A DNA stretch of 40,686 nt from Ectothiorhodospiraceae bacterium (GTDB lineage Bacteria; Pseudomonadota; Gammaproteobacteria; Nitrococcales; Aquisalimonadaceae): assembly GCA_020831845.1 (NCBI GenBank), contig JAFIFV010000124.1:1-40686 (forward strand), written 5' to 3'. Shown one piece after another: positions 15,639 to 23,030 of this stretch (the first letter of the stretch is position 1; the number at the start of each line of letters is the position of its first letter). The notes under the pieces are model-generated. The model was not told where the DNA came from and searched no databases. It was given only the letters and a program-made list of their open reading frames with translations. A program made the translations under genes and the position numbers.

Positions 15639-15814
15639 AAACTGCTCGCGAGGCATTTGCAAGCGGTGGGATAAATCTCTCCAGTATGGGGCACGGACGC
15701 GGATTCTTGCGGCATTTTGGTGCAAAAACCCGTTCTATGCGGACTACGACCGGCGGCAGCGCGTGGATTTGGTTCTGAAATCCTGTGTTTGCGACGGCTG
15801 GCATATCGGTTGCT

Positions 15815-15823
15815 TTGTATACA
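15815..15823. promoter_or_regulatory. GTATAC site upstream of deaminase copy 2 (single half-site)
   Basis: TTGTATACA, with the same core and flank as the two-half-site operators, but the position 12 bp away on either side does not match. About 90 bp before the deaminase start at 15915. Confidence 0.5.
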
Positions 15824-15914
15824 GGAGCGGATGGTGACCCGTTCAACCCTATCCAGGGGTTGGTCGGCTGTTGCCATGCACCATGTTCAACAGCCGACAA
15901 CAGGGAAGGCATGC

Positions 15915-17258
15915 ATGCCCTTATGGATACGTGACCCCTTGGCCATCCTCGCCGATGCGGGCGGTGGCGTGGTGGTGGATGGCGGTCGCATCGTGGAGCT
16001 GGTGGCTGCGGGCAGTCATCCGGCCACACCGGACTGCGAAACCTTCGACGCCAGCCGGCATGTGGTACTGCCGGGCCTGATCAACACCCACCACCACTTC
16101 TTCCAGACACTCACGCGCGCTTACCCGCCGGCGCTGGACAAGGAGCTGTTCCCCTGGCTTCGGGCCCTGTTTCCGGTCTGGGAGCACCTCACCGCGGACA
16201 TGATGCGGGCGGCCGCGCGCGTGGCCATGAGCGAACTGTTGCTGTCCGGGTGCACCACGGCGTCCGACCATCACTACCTGTTCTCCGCCGAGCTGCAGGA
16301 TAGCGTGGACATCGAAGTGGAAGCCGCGCGCGAGCTGGGCATGCGCGTGGTGCTGTCGCGCGGTTCCATGAACCTGCGGGACGACAGCGTGGGTTTCCCG
16401 CCGCCGCGCGTGGTGGAAACCGAGCGGGCTATCCTGGACCACACCGAATCGCTGTTGAAGCGATACCACCAGGCCGGCGACGGCGCGATGGTGCAGATTG
16501 CCGTGGCGCCGAATTCGCCGTTCGAGGTGACGCCGGAACTGATGCGGGAGAGCGCGGCGCTGGCCCGGCGTTACGGCGCCCCCCTGCATACCCATCTGGC
16601 GGAAACCCGGGACGAGATCGATTACTGCCGGCAGACCTTCGATTGCCGCATGGCCGAGTACCTGGAAGAGGTGCAATGGCTGGAACGGGATGTCTGGCTG
16701 GCGCACGGCGTTCATTTCGACCGCGACGAGATTTCCCGTCTTGGATCGGCGGGCGTGGGCATCGCGCACTGTCCCTCGTCCAATGCCGTGCTGGGCTCGG
16801 GCTGCTGCCCGGTGCATGCACTGGAAGCCGCCGGCTGCAACGTTGGCCTGGGGGTGGATGGCAGCGCCTCCAACGACGGTTCCAACATGATCCAGGAAGT
16901 TCGCCAGGCGTTCCTGACCCAGCGGCTTGCGAGCGGTACCGAGCGGGTCACACACCTGGATGCGCTGCGCTGGGCCACTGAAGGTTCGGCGCGCTGCCTG
17001 GGCCGGCCGGACATCGGCCGTATCGCGGCGGGCGCCTGCGCGGATCTCGCGCTGTTCACCCTGGACGAGATGCGTTTCTGGGGGAGTGGCGACCCGATCG
17101 CGGCGCTGGTGCTGTGCGGAGCGCACCGGGCCGACCGGGTGATGGTGAACGGCCGCTGGGTGGTGGAGGACGGCTGCCTGCCCGGCCTGGATCTCAACGA
17201 TCTGCGCGAGCAGCACACCGCTGCCAGCCGCGCCTTGCAACAACTCCACGCAGGCTGA
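15915..17258 (+). CDS. Amidohydrolase, 8-oxoguanine deaminase type (copy 2)
   Basis: A 447-residue amidohydrolase with all metal and catalytic residues: His59-x-His61 (LPGLINTHHHFFQ), HTHLAETRDE, LAHGVHFDRDE, HCPSSN and GLGVDGSASNDGSN. The stretch TLTRAYPPALDKELFPWLRALFPVWEHLT and CTTASDHHYLF closely parallels copy 1 and known 8-oxoguanine deaminases. Expected reaction: 8-oxoguanine plus water to urate plus ammonia. The ATG at 15915 has AGGGAAGG five bases upstream; earlier in-frame ATGs at 15831 and 15876 lie closer to the operator and add no family sequence. It is followed after 29 bp by a WrbA-like flavoprotein gene in the same direction. Distinguishing it from copy 1 in substrate is not possible from sequence. 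Confidence 0.88.
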   Translation: MPLWIRDPLAILADAGGGVVVDGGRIVELVAAGSHPATPDCETFDASRHVVLPGLINTHHHFFQTLTRAYPPALDKELFPWLRALFPVWEHLTADMMRAAARVAMSELLLSGCTTASDHHYLFSAELQDSVDIEVEAARELGMRVVLSRGSMNLRDDSVGFPPPRVVETERAILDHTESLLKRYHQAGDGAMVQIAVAPNSPFEVTPELMRESAALARRYGAPLHTHLAETRDEIDYCRQTFDCRMAEYLEEVQWLERDVWLAHGVHFDRDEISRLGSAGVGIAHCPSSNAVLGSGCCPVHALEAAGCNVGLGVDGSASNDGSNMIQEVRQAFLTQRLASGTERVTHLDALRWATEGSARCLGRPDIGRIAAGACADLALFTLDEMRFWGSGDPIAALVLCGAHRADRVMVNGRWVVEDGCLPGLDLNDLREQHTAASRALQQLHAG

Positions 17259-17287
17259 CCGGCCTGCGGGACATCAGGAGAATGGTT

Positions 17288-17953
17288 ATGGAATCCCGGG
17301 TATGCGTGATCTGCGATTCGCGCTATGGCTCGACGCTGGAACTGGCCAAGGCCATTGTGGCCGGCGCGCGCGAGGAAGGTGCGGAGGTGCGACTGTGCCG
17401 CGTCGAACTCGGCGAGCCGGAATACAGTGTGGACGCCGGCCGCGCCGACTACCTGCGGGCCCAGGCGGAATACCGCGCCCTGCCGCGTGCCAGCGCCGAT
17501 GACCTGGTGTGGGCGAACGGCATAGTCTGGGGTTCCCCCACCCGCTACGGGCTGATGAGCACGCCATTGCGGGCCTTCATCGACGAGGTGGCGCCGCTGT
17601 GGCGGCAGGGGGTCCTGATCGGCAAGGTGGGCGCCGCATTTACCTCCACCGGCGGCATGCATTCCGGCAACGAGATGACCCTGCTGTCGCTGCTGCTGCC
17701 GTTCATGCAGCACGGCATGCTGCTGGCCGGCGTGCCGCACAGCGTGCCGGCGCTGGTGCGAACCCGGACCGGGGGTTCGCCCTACGGAGCCTCTGCGGTG
17801 ACCGGATTCAACGGCACGCTGGGCGTGGACCAGGACGAGCGTGAGATTGCCCACGCGCTGGGCGCGCGCATGGCCCGGCTGGCGGCCCAGGTGCGCCCGG
17901 AGCCCGCTTCGGTGGAGCTGGCGGCGGCCGCCGCTGCGGAAGACCGAGGCTGA
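17288..17953 (+). CDS. WrbA-like flavodoxin-fold NAD(P)H oxidoreductase
   Basis: A 221-residue flavodoxin-fold protein: RVCVICDSRYGSTLELAKAIVAGARE (about 3-28, FMN phosphate loop S-R-Y-G-S-T), then ADDLVWANGIVWGSPTRYGLMSTPLRAFIDEVAPLW (about 75-110) and GKVGAAFTSTGGMHSGNEMTLLSLLLPFMQHGMLLAGVP (about 115-155), typical of WrbA NAD(P)H:quinone oxidoreductases. It binds FMN and reduces quinones or other small acceptors in the cytosol. AGGAG lies seven bases before the ATG at 17288. It is 29 bp after the deaminase and likely cotranscribed, so it may reduce an intermediate of the pathway or protect against quinoid or oxidised products; that role is inference. Confidence 0.88.
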   Translation: MESRVCVICDSRYGSTLELAKAIVAGAREEGAEVRLCRVELGEPEYSVDAGRADYLRAQAEYRALPRASADDLVWANGIVWGSPTRYGLMSTPLRAFIDEVAPLWRQGVLIGKVGAAFTSTGGMHSGNEMTLLSLLLPFMQHGMLLAGVPHSVPALVRTRTGGSPYGASAVTGFNGTLGVDQDEREIAHALGARMARLAAQVRPEPASVELAAAAAAEDRG

Positions 17954-18090
17954 ACTGCTGCTTCCCTCTCCGTTCCGGTGCAGGCCGGTGCATTTCTGCC
18001 CTTCCTCGGTGCGCCTGTGTACCAACCGGGAGAGCGAATCTCCCGTCAGCAAGGCTGCTACAAGCGTGGCACACAGATTGCTAACAGGTT

Positions 18091-18112
18091 TTGTAGACCT
18101 GGTTGTGTACAA
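18091..18112. promoter_or_regulatory. GTATAC operator 3 (two half-sites), upstream of binding protein 1
   Basis: TTGTAGAC, six bases, GTGTACAA: cores at 18093-18098 and 18105-18110, 12 bp apart. The right half is a perfect match; the left has one change (GTAGAC). It lies 82 bp before the start codon. Confidence 0.65.
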
Positions 18113-18137
18113 CGCTGTCGCGACGATTGCGACAGCG
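18113..18137. other. 9-bp stem-loop in the leader of binding protein 1
   Basis: CGCTGTCGC (18113-18121) pairs perfectly with GCGACAGCG (18129-18137) around a 7-base loop, directly after the GTATAC operator and 56 bp before the start codon. It could be an mRNA-stabilising hairpin or another protein-binding site. I see no known riboswitch structure. Confidence 0.45.
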
Positions 18138-18193
18138 CGCGGCCTGCGAGCCGGTCGTTGGGGTCTGAACAATCTACCGAGACGGGAGCGAGA

Positions 18194-19195
18194 ATGATGA
18201 CGCACTTCAAGCATGTAACCGGCGCCGTGGCGCTGGCCGGTTTTCTGGTGGCGGGCACGACGGCCGCAAACGAGCTGGACAAGGTCACCTTCGGCACCAG
18301 CTGGTACGCCCAGGCCGAGCACGGCGGCTTCTACCAGGCCAAGGCCACCGGCATCTACGAGGAATACGGACTGGACGTCACCATCACCATGGGTGGTCCG
18401 CAGGTGAACGGCCTGCAGTTGCTGGTCGCCGGCCGCCGCGACTTCTCCATGGGCTATCCCGTGGGCAACATCAACGCCGTGGCCGAGGGGCTGCCGGTGG
18501 TGACCGTGGGTGCCCCGTTCCAGAGCGATCCGCAGGTGCTGCTGGCGCATCCGCATATCGAGTCGCTGGAAGAGATCGTTGAGAACAACATGCCGGTGTA
18601 TATCGCTTCCTCGTCCCACACCACCTTCTGGCCGTGGCTGAAGGCGGAATACGGCTTTACTGACGAGCAGGCGCGTCCCTACACCTTCAGCGTCGCCCCG
18701 TTCCTGAACGACGAGCGCGTGGTCCAGCAGGGATACCTGTCCTCCGAGCCGTTCGCCATGCAGCGCGGCGGGGTAACGCCGTCCATCTTCCTGTTCGCGG
18801 ACTATGGCTACCCCCCCTACGCCCAGACCATCGAGGCCCGTCGCGAAATGGTCGAGAACGATCCCGATCTGGTGCGCCGTTTCGTTCAGGCCAGCATGGA
18901 AGGCTGGGTGAGCTACTTCGAGAACCCGGAGCCGGGCAACGCCCTGATCAAGGAAGCCAATCCGGAAATGACCGACGAGCAGATCGCCTTCGGCATCGAG
19001 AAGATGCTGGAGTACGGTCTCGTGACCGGCGGTGATGCCGAAACCCACGGCATCGGCTACATGAACGACGAGCGCTGGCAGGCCACCTTCGACTTCATGG
19101 CCGAGGCCGGGCTGGTTCCCGCCGACCTGGACTTCAAGCAGGCCTACACGCTGGAGTTCCTGCCCGAGGAGCCGGTGATCTACAACGGTCAGTGA
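18194..19195 (+). CDS. ABC transporter substrate-binding protein, NMT1/THI5-like (copy 1)
   Basis: A 333-residue periplasmic protein. The signal peptide spans about residues 1-25 (HFKHVTGAVALAGFLVAGTTA-A), followed by the NMT1/THI5 fold: TFGTSWYAQAEHGGFYQAKATGIYEEYGLDVTITMGGPQVNGLQLLVAGRRDFSMGY (about 31-87). Family members bind pyrimidines, purine-like heterocycles, sulfonates or nitriles for SsuABC-type importers. GGGAG lies five bases before the first of two ATGs (18194, 18197). It shares sequence throughout with the second binding protein at 36760, and there is no ATPase or permease next to it, so it may use the ABC pair encoded at 31919-33603. Operator 3 lies upstream. Confidence 0.9.
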   Translation: MMTHFKHVTGAVALAGFLVAGTTAANELDKVTFGTSWYAQAEHGGFYQAKATGIYEEYGLDVTITMGGPQVNGLQLLVAGRRDFSMGYPVGNINAVAEGLPVVTVGAPFQSDPQVLLAHPHIESLEEIVENNMPVYIASSSHTTFWPWLKAEYGFTDEQARPYTFSVAPFLNDERVVQQGYLSSEPFAMQRGGVTPSIFLFADYGYPPYAQTIEARREMVENDPDLVRRFVQASMEGWVSYFENPEPGNALIKEANPEMTDEQIAFGIEKMLEYGLVTGGDAETHGIGYMNDERWQATFDFMAEAGLVPADLDFKQAYTLEFLPEEPVIYNGQ

Positions 19196-19203
19196 TACCT
19201 GCG

Positions 19204-19235
19204 CTTCCAGTCGGCGCCCCCTTGCCGACCGGAAG
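19204..19235 (+). terminator. Possible 3' stem-loop after binding protein 1
   Basis: CTTCC A GTCGG (19204-19214) and CCGAC C GGAAG (19225-19235) form a 10-bp stem with one mismatch and a 10-base loop, nine bases after the stop codon. There is no T-tract, so it may stabilise the 3' end rather than terminate by itself. Confidence 0.4.
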
Positions 19236-19492
19236 CCACCCCGAACATTGTTGTGATGAAGCACGGTGCCGGTGGGCAGGAGGCCGACCGGCTCCGGTAT
19301 GTCTACGTGACCTGAAACAGAACCCGCAGCAGCTGTATACCGCCATCCCATGTTCTCTTCCGGTGCAGATTTCGCCGCCATGCCCTGACCTAGGGCATTG
19401 ATTACGCCATTCAAAATCCGGAATGTTCGTCCAACTCCCTGTGTTCCCAGTCAAAACCGCTGCTGCTCCGCAATGGCATGCGTCATGCATTT

Positions 19493-19514
19493 TGTATACA
19501 GGGTTGTGTTCCGC
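19493..19514. promoter_or_regulatory. GTATAC operator 4 (two half-sites), upstream of the Rieske operon
   Basis: TTGTATAC, six bases, GTGTTCCG: cores at 19495-19500 and 19507-19512, 12 bp apart, with one mismatch in the right half. It lies about 125 bp before the Rieske oxygenase start. Confidence 0.62.
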
Positions 19515-19639
19515 TGATTCTGAGATGCGCGGCTGCATGACTTATATCGAAATTGATCCAGAGGACAAGCCGGCCCTGGCGTGATGCTGCTTGATGAACG
19601 GGCGGGGGCTGCCTCACCAAACCGTTGGAGAGAAAAGCC

Positions 19640-20686
19640 ATGCTTGTTACTCGTCAGCCTTTGCTTCGTCGCTTCTGGTATCCCGCCATGCCGGTGGACA
19701 TGCTCAAGGACGGCCCTCAATCGTTCCGGCTGCTGGGCGAAGACCTGGCTCTGTGGCTGGATACCGATGGCAAGCCGCAGGTGGTGGAGGACCGCTGCTG
19801 CCACCGCAGCGCCAAGCTGTCCCTGGGCTGGGTGGACGGGGATAACGTCGTCTGTCCCTACCACGGCTGGACCTATGCCGGCTGCGGCACCTGCGTGAAG
19901 ATTCCGCAGACGCCGGATCGGCCGTCGGACCGCGCCAAGGTGCGGGCCTTCCGCGCAGAGGAGCGCTATGGCTACGTCTGGGTGGCGCTGGGAGAGCCGC
20001 TCACCGATATCCCGGACATGCCGGAATCCCGCGAGCCGGGCTACCGCTGCATCCATCAGTTCTATGAAGTCTGGAAAACCGCCGGCCTGCGGTTGATGGA
20101 GAACTCCTTCGATAATGCCCATTTCAGTTTCGTGCACCGGGAGAGCTTCGGGCAGTCCGACAACCCGATTCCCGCCAAGCTGAAAATCGAGGAGCTGGAC
20201 TTCGGTTTCCGCTTCCATACCGTTGCGCCGGTGAACAACCCGGCCATCCAGAAGAAGCTGCTGCGCATGGACAGCGACACCACCGAGCGCAACATGACCA
20301 GCAACTGGTTCATGCCGTTCGGCCGCAAGCTGCATATCCGCTACCCCAACGGCCTGGTGCACGCCATCGTCACCTACGCCACGCCCATCGATGACGCGCA
20401 TTCCATGATCTGCCAGTGGGCCTACCGCAGCGATACCGAGGAAGAGGCGCCGGCGGCGGACATCATCGCCTTCGATCGCCAGGTCACCCAGGAAGACAAG
20501 CGCGTGCTGGAGTCCACGGACCCGGACGTGCCGCTGGACGTGGTCAAGGGCGGTGAGCGGCACATGCCGTCGGATCAGCCCGGGCTGGTGATGCGCAAGC
20601 AGTTGCTGGAACTGCTGCAACGGCATGGCGAGCCCGAGGCCCGTGGCGACGGCCACCTGCCTGCGGCGGCGGAGAAGGCATCGTGA
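19640..20686 (+). CDS. Rieske non-heme iron oxygenase (HpxD/NdmA-like)
   Basis: A 348-residue oxygenase alpha-type protein. The Rieske [2Fe-2S] centre is Cys53-x-His55 (DRCCHRSAKLSLGW) and Cys72-x2-His75 (CPYHGW). The mononuclear iron site is Asp158-x2-His161-x4-His166 in ENSFDNAHFSFVH. The Rieske segment, RCxHRSAKLSLG...CPYHGW, closely resembles that remembered for methylxanthine N-demethylase NdmA; a Rieske oxygenase (HpxD) with reductase HpxE oxidises hypoxanthine in Klebsiella. A purine- or pterin-ring hydroxylation or N-demethylation is therefore likely, needing the reductase at 11003. GGAGAG precedes the ATG at 19640. The stop overlaps the next gene by 4 bp. The neighbours are deaminase, 2-oxoglutarate oxygenase and MFS carrier genes. 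Confidence 0.88.
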   Translation: MLVTRQPLLRRFWYPAMPVDMLKDGPQSFRLLGEDLALWLDTDGKPQVVEDRCCHRSAKLSLGWVDGDNVVCPYHGWTYAGCGTCVKIPQTPDRPSDRAKVRAFRAEERYGYVWVALGEPLTDIPDMPESREPGYRCIHQFYEVWKTAGLRLMENSFDNAHFSFVHRESFGQSDNPIPAKLKIEELDFGFRFHTVAPVNNPAIQKKLLRMDSDTTERNMTSNWFMPFGRKLHIRYPNGLVHAIVTYATPIDDAHSMICQWAYRSDTEEEAPAADIIAFDRQVTQEDKRVLESTDPDVPLDVVKGGERHMPSDQPGLVMRKQLLELLQRHGEPEARGDGHLPAAAEKAS

Positions 20687-22050
20687 GCGCGGTTCTCGTC
20701 AAGGGTGCTGATGCAGTCCTCACCGGCCATGCCGGTGAGGAGGCCCGCGCGGGCGCCGTCGATATCCGCATCCGGGACGGCGTCATCAGCGAGATGGCGC
20801 CGGCGCTGGAGCCGGAGCCGGAGCAGGGCGAGCAGGTGCTGGATGCCAAGGGTTGCGTGGTGTACCCCGGCTGGGTGAATACCCACCATCACTTGTTCCA
20901 GAGTGTGTTGAAGGCGGTGCCCAGCGGCATCAACGAACAGTTGTTCGGTTGGCTGGGCGCGGTGCCCTATCCGCGGCTGACCCGCATCCGCGACCATGAG
21001 CTGGAAACCGCCGCGCTGGTGGGGCTTTCCGAGCTGCTGCTCTCCGGCACCAGCACCTGCGCCGACCACCATTACATCTACTACCCCGGGCTGGATGCGG
21101 CCATGGCCGACGTGCTGTTCGACGTCGCCGAGCGGCTGGGCATCCGCCTGGTGCTGTGCCGGGGCGGTGCCACGGAGGTGGGGCGGCACCCCGGCTACCC
21201 CAACGACATGGCCCAGGAGTCGCTGGACGACATCATTTCCGACGTCCAGCGCCTGGCCAACCGCTACCACGACCCGTCTCCGCGGGCCATGCGGCGGGTT
21301 GTGATGGCGCCCACCACGCCCACCTTCTCGGTGAGCCCCGACGTACTGCGCGAGCTGGCCGCGGCCGGACGCAGCATGGGGCTGCGGCTGCACAGCCACC
21401 TGTCCGAGACCACGGAATACGTCCGCTACTGCCGTGAGGTGCACGACATGACGCCGGTGCAGTTCTGCGCCGAACACGGTTGGCTGGGCGATGACGTCTG
21501 GTTTGCCCATATGGTGCATGTGGAGGATTCCGAGCTGCCGCTGCTGCGGGAGTCCGGAACCGGCATCGCCCACTGCCCGCAGAGCAACTGCCGGCTGGGC
21601 AGCGGCATCGCACGCGCTCCGGAAATGGCGCGCCTGGGCATCCCGGTATCGCTGGGCGTGGACGGCGCCGCTTCCAACGAGGCGGCCGACATGGCCCAGG
21701 AAGCCCATATCACCTGGTTGCTGCACCGGGCGCTGGGCGGCGCCAACGCCACCACCGCGGAAGAGGTGGTGCACTGGGGGACGGACTGCGGCGCGCGCGT
21801 GCTGGGCATGGACGGCCTGGGCCTGCTGGAGCCCGGCAAGGCGGCGGACCTGGTGGTTTACGACCTGGACCAGCCCCGCTACTTCGGTGTGCATGATCTC
21901 GCGGTGGCGCCCGTGGTGGCAGGTGGCAGCCCCACCGTGCGGTATCTGCTGGTGGACGGCGAGGTGCGGGTCCGCGATGGCGGGATACCGGGACTGGATA
22001 TGGAGGCCCTGCGGGCCCGGGCGGCGGAAGTGACCCGCGCGCTGGCCTGA
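20683..22050 (+). CDS. Amidohydrolase, 8-oxoguanine/isoxanthopterin deaminase type (copy 3)
   Basis: A 455-residue amidohydrolase with an intact metal site: His68-x-His70 (VNTHHHLFQ), LHSHLSETTEY, FAHMVHVEDSEL, HCPQSNCRLGSG and SLGVDGAASNEAAD. It differs from copies 1 and 2 in its substrate-facing segments: VLKAVPSGINEQLFGWLGAVPYPRLTRI replaces the TRAYPPA..FPWLRALFPVW stretch, and DHHYIYYPGLDA follows the second strand. Such divergence suits a different ring, for example isoxanthopterin or another pterin (isoxanthopterin deaminase belongs to this clade). It starts at GTG 20683, overlapping the Rieske stop (GTGA), so the two are coupled. The 2-oxoglutarate oxygenase follows after 20 bp. Substrate assignment is inference. 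Confidence 0.85.
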   Translation: MSAVLVKGADAVLTGHAGEEARAGAVDIRIRDGVISEMAPALEPEPEQGEQVLDAKGCVVYPGWVNTHHHLFQSVLKAVPSGINEQLFGWLGAVPYPRLTRIRDHELETAALVGLSELLLSGTSTCADHHYIYYPGLDAAMADVLFDVAERLGIRLVLCRGGATEVGRHPGYPNDMAQESLDDIISDVQRLANRYHDPSPRAMRRVVMAPTTPTFSVSPDVLRELAAAGRSMGLRLHSHLSETTEYVRYCREVHDMTPVQFCAEHGWLGDDVWFAHMVHVEDSELPLLRESGTGIAHCPQSNCRLGSGIARAPEMARLGIPVSLGVDGAASNEAADMAQEAHITWLLHRALGGANATTAEEVVHWGTDCGARVLGMDGLGLLEPGKAADLVVYDLDQPRYFGVHDLAVAPVVAGGSPTVRYLLVDGEVRVRDGGIPGLDMEALRARAAEVTRALA

Positions 22051-22070
22051 ACGGCTCGACGGAGACAGAC

Positions 22071-23030
22071 ATGCAAGAACAGGATGCAATACCGGTTATC
22101 GACTTTGGGCCGTTCCTCGACGGCACGGAGGCGGACCGCCGCCGGGTCGCCGGCGAAATGCGCCGGGCCAGCCAGGACTGGGGTTTCTTCTACCTGGCCA
22201 ATCACGGCCTGCCGGACGATTTGCTGCGGCGCTCGTTCCAGGCGTCCAGGGACTTCTTCGCCCTGCCGCGCGAGACCAAGATGGATGTCGCCTGGCAGAG
22301 CGCCAGCAGCAACCGGGGTTACGTGGCGGTGCGCCGGGAGCGGCTGGACCCGACCAAGCCGGGCGACCTGAAGGAGGCCTTCAACGCCGGGCCGGAGGCA
22401 GCCCCGGGCTCACTAAAAGAGAACGAGCGGCCGTACCGGGAGAACCGCTGGCCGACCACACAGCCGCAGTTCCGTACCCAGGTGCTGGAGCTGCTGGACG
22501 GCTGCGTGGCCACCTCCAACCGGGTGCTCTCCGCCTTCGCCCTGGCGCTGGATCTGCCGGACAACTTTTTCGTGGATACCCACGATCAGCTCCATCACAC
22601 GCTGCGCCTGCTGCATTACCCGCCGTTGCCGGAGGATTTCGAGCCCAGCGGTGGCGAGAGTCGCGCCGGTGCCCATACCGACTACGGCAGCATCACGCTG
22701 CTGTTCCAGGACCAGGTGGGCGGCCTGGAGGTGCGCACCCGGGACGGACGCTGGATACAGGCAACGCCGATCCCCGGTACCGTGGTCATCAACACCGGTG
22801 ACCTGATGCAGCGCTGGACCAACCACGTATTCTGCTCCACGCCGCACCGGGTGGCGGTGCCGCCGGGCATTCGCCAGCAGGACCGCTATTCCATCGCCTT
22901 CTTCTGTCACCCCAACGTGGATGCGGACATCCGCTGCATCCACTCCTGCACCGATACGGACAACCCGCCGCGCTATGCGCCCATCACGGCCGGTGAGCAC
23001 TTGATGGAACGCCTGAATGCCACCTACTGA
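22071..23030 (+). CDS. 2-oxoglutarate/Fe(II) oxygenase, isopenicillin-N-synthase-like
   Basis: A 319-residue 2-ODD with the DIOX_N part (IPVIDFGPFLDG, then WGFFYLANHGLPDDLL, about 6-55) and the 2OG-FeII_Oxy domain. The iron triad is His-x-Asp (GAHTDYGSITLLFQD, about 200) and His in CSTPHRVAVPPG (about 260), and the 2OG-binding Arg-x-Ser is RYSIAFF (about 274). Bacterial members hydroxylate or ring-expand small molecules. The gene is in the Rieske-deaminase operon (20 bp after copy 3) and overlaps the following MFS gene by 14 bp. It probably hydroxylates a purine or pterin intermediate; no close characterised homologue is recognised. The ATG at 22071 follows GGAGAC. Confidence 0.9.
   Translation: MQEQDAIPVIDFGPFLDGTEADRRRVAGEMRRASQDWGFFYLANHGLPDDLLRRSFQASRDFFALPRETKMDVAWQSASSNRGYVAVRRERLDPTKPGDLKEAFNAGPEAAPGSLKENERPYRENRWPTTQPQFRTQVLELLDGCVATSNRVLSAFALALDLPDNFFVDTHDQLHHTLRLLHYPPLPEDFEPSGGESRAGAHTDYGSITLLFQDQVGGLEVRTRDGRWIQATPIPGTVVINTGDLMQRWTNHVFCSTPHRVAVPPGIRQQDRYSIAFFCHPNVDADIRCIHSCTDTDNPPRYAPITAGEHLMERLNATY

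Larger units (their letters stand above)
15604..15914. other. Divergent control region between guanine- and 8-oxoguanine-deaminase genes
   Basis: About 310 bp between divergent deaminase genes. It holds a two-half-site operator at 15617-15638 for the minus-strand gene and a single GTATAC palindrome at 15815-15823 for the plus-strand gene. The frame extending the plus-strand gene upstream to 15717 crosses that palindrome and is not credited as coding. Confidence 0.55.
19196..19639. other. Intergenic region before the Rieske operon
   Basis: About 440 bp with no credible gene. Just after the binding-protein stop an interrupted stem (CTTCC-a-GTCGG at 19204-19214 with CCGAC-c-GGAAG at 19225-19235) may end that transcript, though no T-run follows. 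A two-half-site GTATAC operator lies at 19493-19514. Confidence 0.5.

Noticed and set aside
15717..15914. Extended N-terminus for deaminase copy 2
   Set aside because: The extension crosses the GTATAC site and lacks similarity to copies 1 and 3, which start close to their first beta-strand; the ATG at 15915 has its own ribosome-binding site.
16712..19414. A 900-codon open frame on the minus strand
   Set aside because: It is antisense to three clear genes (deaminase, WrbA-like, binding protein); long opposite-strand frames are expected in high-GC DNA, and its composition (repeated H, R, Q, G runs) is not protein-like.
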